Assembly: GCA_903856875.1 (NCBI GenBank)
Contig: CAIODE010000157.1
Span: 1-5,945 of the forward strand
Reading direction: 5' to 3'
From: an uncultured Burkholderiales bacterium
GTDB taxonomy: Bacteria; Pseudomonadota; Gammaproteobacteria; Burkholderiales; Burkholderiaceae_C
DNA length: 5,945 bases
A program made the position numbers and the translations under genes. This document shows, one piece after another, positions 1 through 5,945 of the stretch. Positions within the stretch are counted from its first letter, which is position 1; every line of letters starts with the position of its first letter. A model generated the notes under the pieces. That model worked only from the letters and a program-made list of their open reading frames with translations, had not been told where the DNA came from and ran no database searches.

Positions 1-533
<533 letters not shown>

Positions 534-561
534 TTGCCCTTAACAAAACGCAAGCTTACAC

Positions 562-1734
562 ATGCGCGTTTTCACAGTATCAGGACACCATGTTCAAGAA
601 GCATTGTCCTTGCCCAGAACGCTGCCTGATAACGGTTTTGTGTGGGTCGCGTGTTCACGCACTTTTTTCCAAACGGAGCAGGCTCAAGTTCAACAAGCCC
701 TGTACCAATTGAATGGGCACAACCTGCTTGACCTGCATGTCTCTGATTTGTTGAACAGTCAACTTCCTTCGCGTTTTGACTTAACTTCTTACTACGATAT
801 TTTGGTTTTTAGGCGCTTGGCCAGCGCAAACCGCGACACGGAAAACGCTCAAGTTCCAGACCTAAAAAAAACAAAGGTCAAGCTCAGCGGTCCCCCCGCC
901 CTTAGGCGGGTCGACACAAGCCCCATTGGGTTTGCCATTTTTGACAATGTCTTGCTCACACTCCATCCAGACGACTGCGTCATTCGTGAAGCTTATGCAG
1001 CGCGACTGATGTCGGCCAGCAAAGCTTCACAGGCCAGTTTGCCAATGGGTCAGGCTGCCAACCACACCGCAGAGCAAGGGGCCATGGACGATCGATCCAT
1101 TGGCGCCAGAGGCATTCCTGTCAGTCCAGCCGACTTGATGCTTCGAATGGTGAGCCAAGTGGTCGATGCCTATTTGGATTTGCGCCGTGATCTCACGCGG
1201 CAGCTGGACCATTGGCAAGCCGAGCTCATCAATCCTGAGACCCGTTTTAACAATTGGTCTGCCTTGCTAGAGGCGCGTCTTTCTTTGCACCACCTCGATG
1301 AAATCTGTGAAGACCAACGCAGCGCCATGCAAGATTGGCTGGAATCCTTGAACACCTGGACCCCGCCCATTTCCAACACATTGATCAATGAACATGAGAT
1401 TCTCAAAGTGCGCAGTCGTGATGTGCTTGAACACATTGACCGCGTGGTCCATCATGTGCGGCGCTTAGAACAAAGCATTGAAACTGCCGTACAAATTCAC
1501 TTCAATGCGCAAAGCAACCGCACCAACGAGACGATGCGAACTCTGACTTCCATCACCGCCATTTTTCTGCCATTGAATTTGATCGCTGCTATTTTCGGCA
1601 TGAACTTTGATGTCATTCCGCTCATGCATGCTCAGGCTGGCTTTTGGTGGACTCTAAGCAGCATGGCACTGATCGCATCATCTTTGGCTTGGTTTTTTTG
1701 GCGCAAGCGTTATTTGGCAAGGTCAGGGCGGTGA
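562..1734 (+). CDS. corA: CorA-family magnesium/divalent cation transporter
   Basis: This is a CorA-type metal ion channel of the inner membrane (390 residues), expected to form a homopentamer that takes up Mg2+ and perhaps Co2+ or Ni2+. A large soluble N-terminal domain (about 1-325) includes the long charged helical stretch typical of the family funnel (about 190-325). Two membrane helices close the protein, at about 329-347 and 361-380, followed by a short basic tail (RKRYLARSGR). The diagnostic GMN filter motif is at 346-348, at the end of the first helix. After GMN the loop reads FDVIPLMHAQAG instead of the classical MPEL, so the usual loop glutamate is absent. Two linker-like stretches, about 92-112 and 153-180, look poorly conserved. 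The start ATG at 562 gives a natural CorA N terminus (MRVFTV), although no clear Shine-Dalgarno sequence precedes it. The family call is firm; the exact metal is not. Confidence 0.92.
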   Translation: MRVFTVSGHHVQEALSLPRTLPDNGFVWVACSRTFFQTEQAQVQQALYQLNGHNLLDLHVSDLLNSQLPSRFDLTSYYDILVFRRLASANRDTENAQVPDLKKTKVKLSGPPALRRVDTSPIGFAIFDNVLLTLHPDDCVIREAYAARLMSASKASQASLPMGQAANHTAEQGAMDDRSIGARGIPVSPADLMLRMVSQVVDAYLDLRRDLTRQLDHWQAELINPETRFNNWSALLEARLSLHHLDEICEDQRSAMQDWLESLNTWTPPISNTLINEHEILKVRSRDVLEHIDRVVHHVRRLEQSIETAVQIHFNAQSNRTNETMRTLTSITAIFLPLNLIAAIFGMNFDVIPLMHAQAGFWWTLSSMALIASSLAWFFWRKRYLARSGR

Positions 1735-1748
1735 TTTCACCGAGCGCC

Positions 1749-2438
1749 TTAGGTCAGATGCGCTTTGAAAAAATCCAAAGTTCTTTGTTGGGCCAAGGCC
1801 GCAGCAGCAGCTTCCCATGCACCTCGGTGATTGCAATTAAAGCCATGATGCGCCGCATAGGTAAAGACCTGCGCAGTGGGGTGCGCGGCTTTAAAGGCGC
1901 TCACTGAATTCATAGAAATCCATTTGTCTTCTTCAGCAAAGTGCGCCATGACAGGCACTTTGGCTTGTCGTGCAGACTCGGCCTCGGTGGTCATACCACC
2001 GCCGTAGTAAGGCGCGGCGGCAGACAAGCCATCGAGCAGGCAAGCAGAGCGCCAAGTGAGCAGGCCGCCCCAGCAATAGCCCACGATGCCCACTTTGCCA
2101 CTGCAAGTTTTGTGCGCATGGTCTATGGCCGCTTGAATGTCTTGCAAGGCGCCTGGCGCTGGCAAAGCCTCTACGGCCGTTTTAAGGCCCATGCCAAGGC
2201 CCATGTCGGCGTCTGCATAGCCCAATTCCACATTGGCTTGAACACGGTGAAACATGGCGGGTGCAATGGCCAAATAACCTTCACTCGCATAAGCGTCAGC
2301 CACTTCGCGAATGTGCGTGTTGACGCCAAAAATTTCTTGAATCACCACCACCGCGGCTTTGGCGGGGGCGGTGGGCTGCGCCACATAAGCGGGAACTTGT
2401 GTCCCGTCGGCAGTGGCAAGGTGGATGAATGTACCCAT
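1749..2438 (-). CDS. Dienelactone hydrolase family protein
   Basis: This is a cytoplasmic alpha/beta hydrolase of the dienelactone hydrolase family (229 residues, the usual size). The type enzyme opens dienelactone to maleylacetate in chlorocatechol breakdown, but many paralogues have unknown substrates. The expected catalytic set is present: Glu35 in VVVIQEIFGVN; nucleophile Cys122 in GYCWGG, the cysteine variant of the nucleophile elbow that marks this family; Asp171 in EEDKW; and His198 in AHHGF. The start chosen is ATG at 2438, because AAGGAG lies 6 bases ahead of it. The in-frame TTG at 2453 would place that ribosome site inside the gene. It lies 17 bases downstream of the isomerase-like gene and is probably co-transcribed with it. 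It ends 14 bases from the corA stop, converging. The fold and catalytic residues are clear. That it acts on dienelactone itself is not shown, and no chlorocatechol genes are present in the window. Confidence 0.93.
   Translation of the reverse strand: MGTFIHLATADGTQVPAYVAQPTAPAKAAVVVIQEIFGVNTHIREVADAYASEGYLAIAPAMFHRVQANVELGYADADMGLGMGLKTAVEALPAPGALQDIQAAIDHAHKTCSGKVGIVGYCWGGLLTWRSACLLDGLSAAAPYYGGGMTTEAESARQAKVPVMAHFAEEDKWISMNSVSAFKAAHPTAQVFTYAAHHGFNCNHRGAWEAAAAALAQQRTLDFFKAHLT
2184..2207. repeat. 12-base tandem duplication inside the dienelactone hydrolase gene
   Basis: Two adjacent 12-base units (aaggcccatgcc and aaggcccatgtc) differ at one base. On the coding strand they produce the repeated tripeptide MGL in DMGLGMGLK (residues 78-86), ahead of the nucleophile elbow. 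The frame is kept. Confidence 0.7.
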
Positions 2439-2444
2439 GAATTT

Positions 2445-2450
2445 CTCCTT
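2445..2450 (-). promoter_or_regulatory. Ribosome binding site of the dienelactone hydrolase gene
   Basis: AAGGAG on the minus strand sits 6 bases before ATG 2438 and 5 bases after the stop codon of the upstream gene. It decides the start in favour of ATG 2438 over the in-frame TTG at 2453. Confidence 0.85.
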
Positions 2451-2455
2451 CAAAA

Positions 2456-3073
2456 TTAAACTGTAAGCGCACGCTCAACAAAATCAAGCCGATCTTGACC
2501 CCAAAAAATTTCTCCAGCCAACACATAACTTGGTGCGCCGAAAACACCTGCATCAATGGCCATTTGTGTACTGGACTCGTAGCGCTCGTGAACCGCTTGG
2601 TTGTACGATTGCTCTAAGCAGGACGCTGGCAAGTGTTGCTCATGAAGCAGTTCCATCAAGGTTTTTTCATCGGCTATGTTGCGCTGCTGCGACCAAACCG
2701 CCGACAAGATGGCACCACTGATGTTCATGGCCGCATCGGCGCCCACCGCCATGTCAACCGCAATGATCAACTTGGCAGCATCGTCACCGCTGACGGGGAA
2801 AAACGTGGGCTTGAGATGCAAGGGTGCACCCAACCATTTGCTGAAGCGCGCCAGTTCCGTCAAACGGTAAGCTTGCCGCTGTGGCGCTCTTTGCCCCAAG
2901 GGTAAGCCCCCAGAAATAGGAAATACCTTGCCCCCCAAGTCAAAGGGCATGACTCGAACAGAAGCGCCTGATTTCTTGATAATGTTTTGAAAACGTTGAT
3001 GGCCCAAGTAAGCCCATGGGCTTTGGGGAACGAAGTAATAGTCGACTGAGTGACTCACAATAGGCTCCAACAT
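2456..3073 (-). CDS. 2-hydroxychromene-2-carboxylate isomerase-like protein (DsbA/GST-kappa family)
   Basis: This is a thioredoxin-fold protein of the HCCA isomerase/GST-kappa group (205 residues from the ATG, normal size). The type enzyme is a glutathione-dependent isomerase of naphthalene breakdown; many Burkholderiales paralogues have no known substrate. Visible family features are the N-terminal strand and active-site loop DYYFVPQSPWAYLG (11-24), with Ser18 in the position of the catalytic serine and no CxxC redox pair; an alpha-helical insert across the middle; the cis-proline loop GVFGAPSYV (176-184, Pro181); and WGQDRL (191-196) near the end. The start is uncertain. ATG at 3073 has no good ribosome site, whereas GTG at 3058 has GGAG 6 bases ahead and would give 200 residues that begin just before the first strand. 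It is the first gene of a two-gene unit with the dienelactone hydrolase relative, divergent from the SDR operon. An aromatic role is inference only. Confidence 0.88.
   Translation of the reverse strand: MLEPIVSHSVDYYFVPQSPWAYLGHQRFQNIIKKSGASVRVMPFDLGGKVFPISGGLPLGQRAPQRQAYRLTELARFSKWLGAPLHLKPTFFPVSGDDAAKLIIAVDMAVGADAAMNISGAILSAVWSQQRNIADEKTLMELLHEQHLPASCLEQSYNQAVHERYESSTQMAIDAGVFGAPSYVLAGEIFWGQDRLDFVERALTV
3065..3068 (-). promoter_or_regulatory. Possible ribosome binding site favouring a GTG start at 3058
   Basis: GGAG on the minus strand is 6 bases ahead of the in-frame GTG at 3056-3058, which is codon 6 of the ATG-initiated version. The ATG at 3071-3073 is preceded only by AGATTACCTT, with no purine-rich site. 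The GTG start is therefore a serious alternative. Confidence 0.5.
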
Positions 3074-3088
3074 AAGGTAATCTGCGCA

Positions 3089-3123
3089 GTTAAATTAACC
3101 AACAGTCAACTGTTTTAACAGTT
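3089..3123. promoter_or_regulatory. Divergent promoter/operator region with nested inverted repeats
   Basis: The 77-base space between the two divergent starts holds three dyads in 35 bases: GTTAA-A-TTAAC (3089-3099), AACAGT-CA-ACTGTT (3101-3114) and AACTGTT-TT-AACAGTT (3108-3123). The last two share the ACTGTT half-site. CAGT recurs at 3087, 3103 and 3119, exactly 16 bases apart. This density of symmetry in a short AT-rich divergent spacer is what a dimeric repressor operator looks like. On the minus strand TTGACT (complement of 3104-3109) could be a -35 box lying inside the dyad, but I find no convincing -10 at the right distance, so the promoters are not mapped. No regulator gene is present in the window. 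Confidence 0.6.
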
Positions 3124-3138
3124 TGGCCACAATTCTGC

Positions 3139-3143
3139 AGGAG
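3139..3143 (+). promoter_or_regulatory. Ribosome binding site of the SDR gene
   Basis: AGGAG lies 7 bases ahead of ATG 3151. It supports that start, which also places the TGGSRGIG cofactor motif at residues 8-15, as usual for the family. Confidence 0.85.
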
Positions 3144-3150
3144 ACAAGCC

Positions 3151-3897
3151 ATGCGCAAAGTTTTATTGGTCACCGGCGGCAGCCGCGGTATCGGCGCTGC
3201 CACCTGTATTCTGGCGGCACAAAAGGGCTGGGATGTGGCTGTCAATTACAGCGCCAACGCGCATGCTGCAGACAGTGTCGTTCAGCAAATTAAAGCGGCA
3301 GGCGGCCAGGCCATCTCAGTGCAGGCCGATGTTGCGCACGAAGAACAAGTGTTGGCGATGTTCCAAAAAGTGCGTGCCGAATTGGGCCCTCTTCAAGGTT
3401 TGGTCAACAATGCGGGCGTGGTAGACGTTTCTGCCCGCTTGGATGAAATGAGCATGGCGCGCTGGCGCAGAATGTTTGACATCAACGTTCTCGGCTCCAT
3501 GCTGTGTGCGCGCGAAGCCATCTTGCAAATGAGCACCCGACACGGCGGGCATGGCGGCAGCATTGTGAATCTCTCGAGTGCGGCCGCGCGCTTGGGCTCA
3601 CCTGGCCAATATTTGGATTACGCCGCCGCTAAAGGCGCCATTGACAGTTTCACGCTGGGTTTGGCCAAGGAAGTGGCAGGCGAAGGCATTCGCGTCAACG
3701 CCATCCGCCCGGGCCTCATTGACACCGAGATTCATGCCTCCGGCGGGCTGCCCAATCGCGTGAAAGACTTGGAACATTTGGTACCCGCCAAACGCGGCGG
3801 TAGCGCCATGGAGGTTGCACAGGCCATTGTGTGGTTGCTGTCCGATGAGGCCAGCTACACCACCATGAGTTTGGTCGATGTCTCGGGGGGCCGTTAA
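3151..3897 (+). CDS. SDR family NAD(P)-dependent oxidoreductase, YgfF-like
   Basis: This is a classical short-chain dehydrogenase/reductase (248 residues, the typical length), a soluble Rossmann-fold enzyme that interconverts an alcohol and a carbonyl using NAD(P). Motifs in order are TGGSRGIG (8-15, cofactor binding), NNAG (86-89), catalytic-tetrad Asn112 in DINVLG, Ser143 in NLSSAAARLGSPGQY, Tyr157 and Lys161 in YAAAK, RPGLIDTEIHASGG after the active site, and a C-terminal VDVSGGR. From memory, the RLGSPGQYLDYAAAKGAID and IHASGG stretches match E. coli YgfF and related proteins often annotated glucose-1-dehydrogenase. The usual YVTG near the C terminus reads YTTM here. It is the first gene of the operon; its TAA overlaps the next ATG by one base. 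The MaoC neighbour suggests hydroxyacyl-CoA oxidation, and the semialdehyde dehydrogenase suggests oxidation of a short hydroxy acid. Neither can be proved from sequence. Confidence 0.93.
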   Translation: MRKVLLVTGGSRGIGAATCILAAQKGWDVAVNYSANAHAADSVVQQIKAAGGQAISVQADVAHEEQVLAMFQKVRAELGPLQGLVNNAGVVDVSARLDEMSMARWRRMFDINVLGSMLCAREAILQMSTRHGGHGGSIVNLSSAAARLGSPGQYLDYAAAKGAIDSFTLGLAKEVAGEGIRVNAIRPGLIDTEIHASGGLPNRVKDLEHLVPAKRGGSAMEVAQAIVWLLSDEASYTTMSLVDVSGGR

Positions 3898-4391
3898 TGT
3901 CATCAGAGGGCACTCGCAACATCCGTTATTACTGGGAAGACTTGCAACCCGGCAGTGAGCGCGATTTAGGCACCATCACACCGACTCGCGAAGAGATCAT
4001 TTCATTTGCCAGCCAATTCGACCCTCAAGCCTTTCACCTAGACGACGAAGCCGCCAAGGCCTCCGTCTTTGGTGGGCTTTGCGCCAGTGGATGGCACACC
4101 TGCTCCATGGCAATGCGTCTGATGGTGACCAACTTTTTACATGAAGCTGCTAGCTTGGGATCCCCTGGCTTGGAAAATGTGCAATGGAAAAAACCAGTCA
4201 AGCCCAACGACACCCTGCGTTTAACGCACAAAATATTGGAATCGAGGGCCATGCGATCCAAACCCGATGTGGGCCTGGTGCGAACCCAGTGGGTCATGCA
4301 CAACCAAAACGGCGACTGCGTGCTCCAAATGGAGGGTTGGGGCATGTTCAGGCGGCGCCATCCCGCCGCAACACCTGCCAACACCGATTAA
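3897..4391 (+). CDS. MaoC family dehydratase / (R)-specific enoyl-CoA hydratase-like protein
   Basis: This is a single hot-dog-fold protein of the MaoC type (164 residues). Family members add water to a trans-2-enoyl-CoA to give an (R)-3-hydroxyacyl-CoA, or catalyse the reverse. The hydratase signature is clear: [28 protein letters not shown] (41-68), with the catalytic pair Asp42 and His47 in D-x4-H spacing and Ser64 in the ASGWH turn. The rest follows the family pattern: an [15 protein letters not shown] strand pair after the signature, then a final strand ending GWGMFRRR. The start ATG shares its A with the SDR stop (TAATG), so translation is probably coupled. mmsA follows after 34 bases. 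The protein may work as a dimer upstream of, or in reverse order to, the SDR. The substrate is unknown, and some relatives act on branched or mesaconyl-type CoA esters. Confidence 0.92.
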   Translation: MSSEGTRNIRYYWEDLQPGSERDLGTITPTREEIISFASQFDPQAFHLDDEAAKASVFGGLCASGWHTCSMAMRLMVTNFLHEAASLGSPGLENVQWKKPVKPNDTLRLTHKILESRAMRSKPDVGLVRTQWVMHNQNGDCVLQMEGWGMFRRRHPAATPANTD

Positions 4392-4415
4392 CATTCACAC
4401 ACCTTTCAGGCCATT

Positions 4416-4419
4416 AGGA
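4416..4419 (+). promoter_or_regulatory. Ribosome binding site of the methylmalonate-semialdehyde dehydrogenase gene
   Basis: AGGA lies 6 bases ahead of ATG 4426. The frame stays open back to 4267 inside the MaoC gene, so this site helps decide the start. Confidence 0.75.
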
Positions 4420-4425
4420 CTCTTC

Positions 4426-5937
4426 ATGACTGCCACCACCATTGCTCATTTCATTTCAGGTCACAAAGTCTCGGGCTCCTCTTCCCGTGCTCAAGACGTT
4501 TTCAATCCAGCCACAGGTGCAGTCACGGGCCGTGTGAGTTTGGCCAACACACAAGATGTCGATCAGGCCGTCGCCTCCGCCCAAGCTGCGTTTCCAGCAT
4601 GGGCCGACACGCCGCCCTTAAGGCGCGCGCGCGTGATGTTCAAGTTTCTGGAGTTGCTCAACCTGAACCGCGACAAACTGGCTCACATGATCACCGCCGA
4701 ACACGGCAAGGTCTTCACCGATGCTCAGGGTGAAGTGACGCGCGGCATCGACATTGTGGAATTTGCCTGCGGCATCCCGCAATTGCTCAAGGGCGACTTT
4801 ACAGACCAAGTTTCAACCGGCATCGACAACTGGACATTGCGCCAACCATTGGGTGTTGTGGCGGGCGTCACGCCCTTTAACTTTCCAGTCATGGTGCCCA
4901 TGTGGATGTTTCCGGTGGCCATTGCCTGTGGCAACACATTTGTTTTAAAGCCAAGCCCATTGGACCCCAGCCCCAGCTTGTTCATGGCAGAGCTTCTTCA
5001 CCAAGCGGGCCTGCCCGAAGGTGTATTCAACGTGGTGCAAGGCGACAAAGAGGCCGTCGATGCCTTGGTGGCTCATCCCGATGTCAAAGCCGTGAGTTTT
5101 GTAGGCTCAACACCCATTGCCAACAGCCTGTATGAAAACGGTGCACGCCATGGCAAACGCGTGCAAGCTTTAGGCGGCGCCAAGAACCACATGGTCGTCA
5201 TGCCTGATGCCGACATTGAACAAGCCGTCGATGCGCTCATCGGCGCCGCTTACGGCTCGGCAGGCGAGCGCTGCATGGCCATCAGCGTGGCCGTGTTGGT
5301 GGGCGATGTGGCCGAGCGCCTTATGCCCTTGTTGCTCGAGAAAACACGCACACTCAAAGTGCTGAACGGCACCAACTTGGCGGCAGAAATGGGCCCCATT
5401 GTGACGGCGGCTGCCAAGCAACGCATCACGGGTTACATCGATGCAGGTGTGGCTGAGGGCGCACAGTTGTTGGTCGATGGCCGTCAGTTTGATGGTGCCA
5501 AAGCAGGCGAAGGCTGCGACAAAGGTTTCTGGTTAGGCGGCACCCTGTTCGATCATGTCAAGACCGACATGAAAATTTACAAAGAAGAAGTTTTCGGTCC
5601 CGTCTTGTCATGCGTTCGCGTGAAAGATTTGGGCGCAGCCATTCAAATCATCAATGACCATGAGTTTGGCAATGGCGTGAGTTGCTTCACGCGCGATGGC
5701 AACGTGGCGCGTGAATTTTCTCGCCGCATTCAAGTGGGCATGGTGGGCATCAACGTGCCCATTCCCGTGCCCATGGCTTGGCATGGGTTTGGTGGTTGGA
5801 AGCGCAGTTTGTTTGGCGACATGCACGCCTACGGCGAAGAGGGCGTGCGTTTTTACACCAAACAAAAATCGATCATGCAGCGCTGGCCTGAGAGCATTGG
5901 CAAAGGCGCTGTATTTGTCATGCCCACCGCCAAATAA
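4426..5937 (+). CDS. mmsA: CoA-acylating methylmalonate-semialdehyde dehydrogenase
   Basis: This is a cytoplasmic aldehyde-dehydrogenase-fold enzyme (503 residues) that converts methylmalonate semialdehyde, and usually malonate semialdehyde, with NAD+ and CoA to propionyl-CoA or acetyl-CoA plus CO2. It serves valine, beta-alanine or inositol breakdown depending on context. Visible features are Asn152 in [14 protein letters not shown], the cofactor lysine Lys175 in [14 protein letters not shown] (225-232), nucleophile Cys283 in GSAGERCMA, and Glu388 in [17 protein letters not shown] stands where hydrolytic aldehyde dehydrogenases carry their general-base glutamate; that loss is normal for CoA-dependent members. 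Arg106 (EVTRGID) and Arg282 (next to the cysteine) correspond to the two arginines known in the Bacillus enzyme to bind the substrate carboxylate. The start at 4426 has AGGA 6 bases ahead and gives a normal N terminus; 53 further in-frame codons upstream overlap maoC and are rejected. It is the last complete gene of the operon. Confidence 0.95.
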   Translation: MTATTIAHFISGHKVSGSSSRAQDVFNPATGAVTGRVSLANTQDVDQAVASAQAAFPAWADTPPLRRARVMFKFLELLNLNRDKLAHMITAEHGKVFTDAQGEVTRGIDIVEFACGIPQLLKGDFTDQVSTGIDNWTLRQPLGVVAGVTPFNFPVMVPMWMFPVAIACGNTFVLKPSPLDPSPSLFMAELLHQAGLPEGVFNVVQGDKEAVDALVAHPDVKAVSFVGSTPIANSLYENGARHGKRVQALGGAKNHMVVMPDADIEQAVDALIGAAYGSAGERCMAISVAVLVGDVAERLMPLLLEKTRTLKVLNGTNLAAEMGPIVTAAAKQRITGYIDAGVAEGAQLLVDGRQFDGAKAGEGCDKGFWLGGTLFDHVKTDMKIYKEEVFGPVLSCVRVKDLGAAIQIINDHEFGNGVSCFTRDGNVAREFSRRIQVGMVGINVPIPVPMAWHGFGGWKRSLFGDMHAYGEEGVRFYTKQKSIMQRWPESIGKGAVFVMPTAK

Positions 5938-5945
5938 GCCATGAG
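5938..5945 (+). other. Window edge after mmsA; possible start of a further operon gene
   Basis: Only 8 bases follow the mmsA stop. They include an ATG at 5941-5943 that would be 3 bases downstream of the stop. No strong ribosome site is seen in the end of mmsA, so this may be the start of a tightly packed next gene or chance. Confidence 0.25.

Noticed and set aside
895..910. GC-rich hairpin as an intrinsic terminator
   Set aside because: There is no T-run after it on either strand, and it lies within the corA coding sequence.
1730..1741. GGTGA-TT-TCACC dyad at the corA stop as a shared convergent terminator
   Set aside because: The stem is only 5 base pairs with a 2-base loop and no following T-run on either strand.
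2439..2453. TTG start giving a 234-residue dienelactone hydrolase
   Set aside because: The Shine-Dalgarno AAGGAG would then be inside the gene; it is well placed for ATG 2438.
1941..2459. Plus-strand 172-codon open frame opposite the hydrolase gene
   Set aside because: It is antisense to a well-supported gene with intact catalytic residues, and its translation resembles no family I know.
4034..4384. Minus-strand open frame of 116 codons within the MaoC gene
   Set aside because: It is antisense to the conserved hydratase motif region and its product has no recognisable domain.
4267..4425. In-frame upstream extension of the semialdehyde dehydrogenase by 53 codons
   Set aside because: It lies inside the MaoC gene in another frame, does not resemble any aldehyde dehydrogenase N terminus, and ATG 4426 has a ribosome site at good spacing.

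Overview
The window looks like ordinary chromosome from a betaproteobacterium of the order Burkholderiales, most likely family Comamonadaceae. This is judged by eye from moderately high GC, the style of the proteins, and the hemB-corA neighbourhood. I see no tRNA, rRNA, insertion sequence, integrase, phage gene, CRISPR array or toxin-antitoxin pair. Coding density is very high and the longest gene-free stretch is 77 bases.

Layout. (1) Bases 1-1734, plus strand: the C-terminal half of hemB (porphobilinogen synthase, haem synthesis; its start lies outside the window), then 28 bases later a CorA-family divalent-metal transporter. (2) Bases 1749-3073, minus strand, converging on corA with a 14-base gap: a two-gene unit with a 2-hydroxychromene-2-carboxylate isomerase-like protein (DsbA/GST-kappa fold) upstream and a dienelactone-hydrolase-family protein downstream. 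(3) Bases 3074-3150: a divergent control region packed with overlapping inverted repeats. (4) Bases 3151-5937, plus strand: a compact operon with an SDR oxidoreductase of the E. coli YgfF type, a MaoC-type hydratase/dehydratase whose start overlaps the SDR stop by one base, and a CoA-acylating methylmalonate-semialdehyde dehydrogenase (mmsA/iolA type). The window stops 8 bases after that gene, with an ATG at 5941 that may begin the next one.

How the genes may work together. HemB and CorA look like housekeeping functions. The two divergent units look catabolic. The MaoC protein could hydrate an enoyl-CoA or dehydrate a hydroxyacyl-CoA, the SDR could oxidise a hydroxyl group with NAD(P), and the semialdehyde dehydrogenase would yield propionyl-CoA or acetyl-CoA. 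The two minus-strand enzymes belong to families known from aromatic-ring breakdown. No substrate can be fixed from sequence alone, and joining the two units into one pathway is inference from their shared promoter region.

I found no strong sign of a previously undescribed system. The most interesting items are the nested palindromes between the divergent units and the unusual SDR-MaoC-MMSDH gene set.
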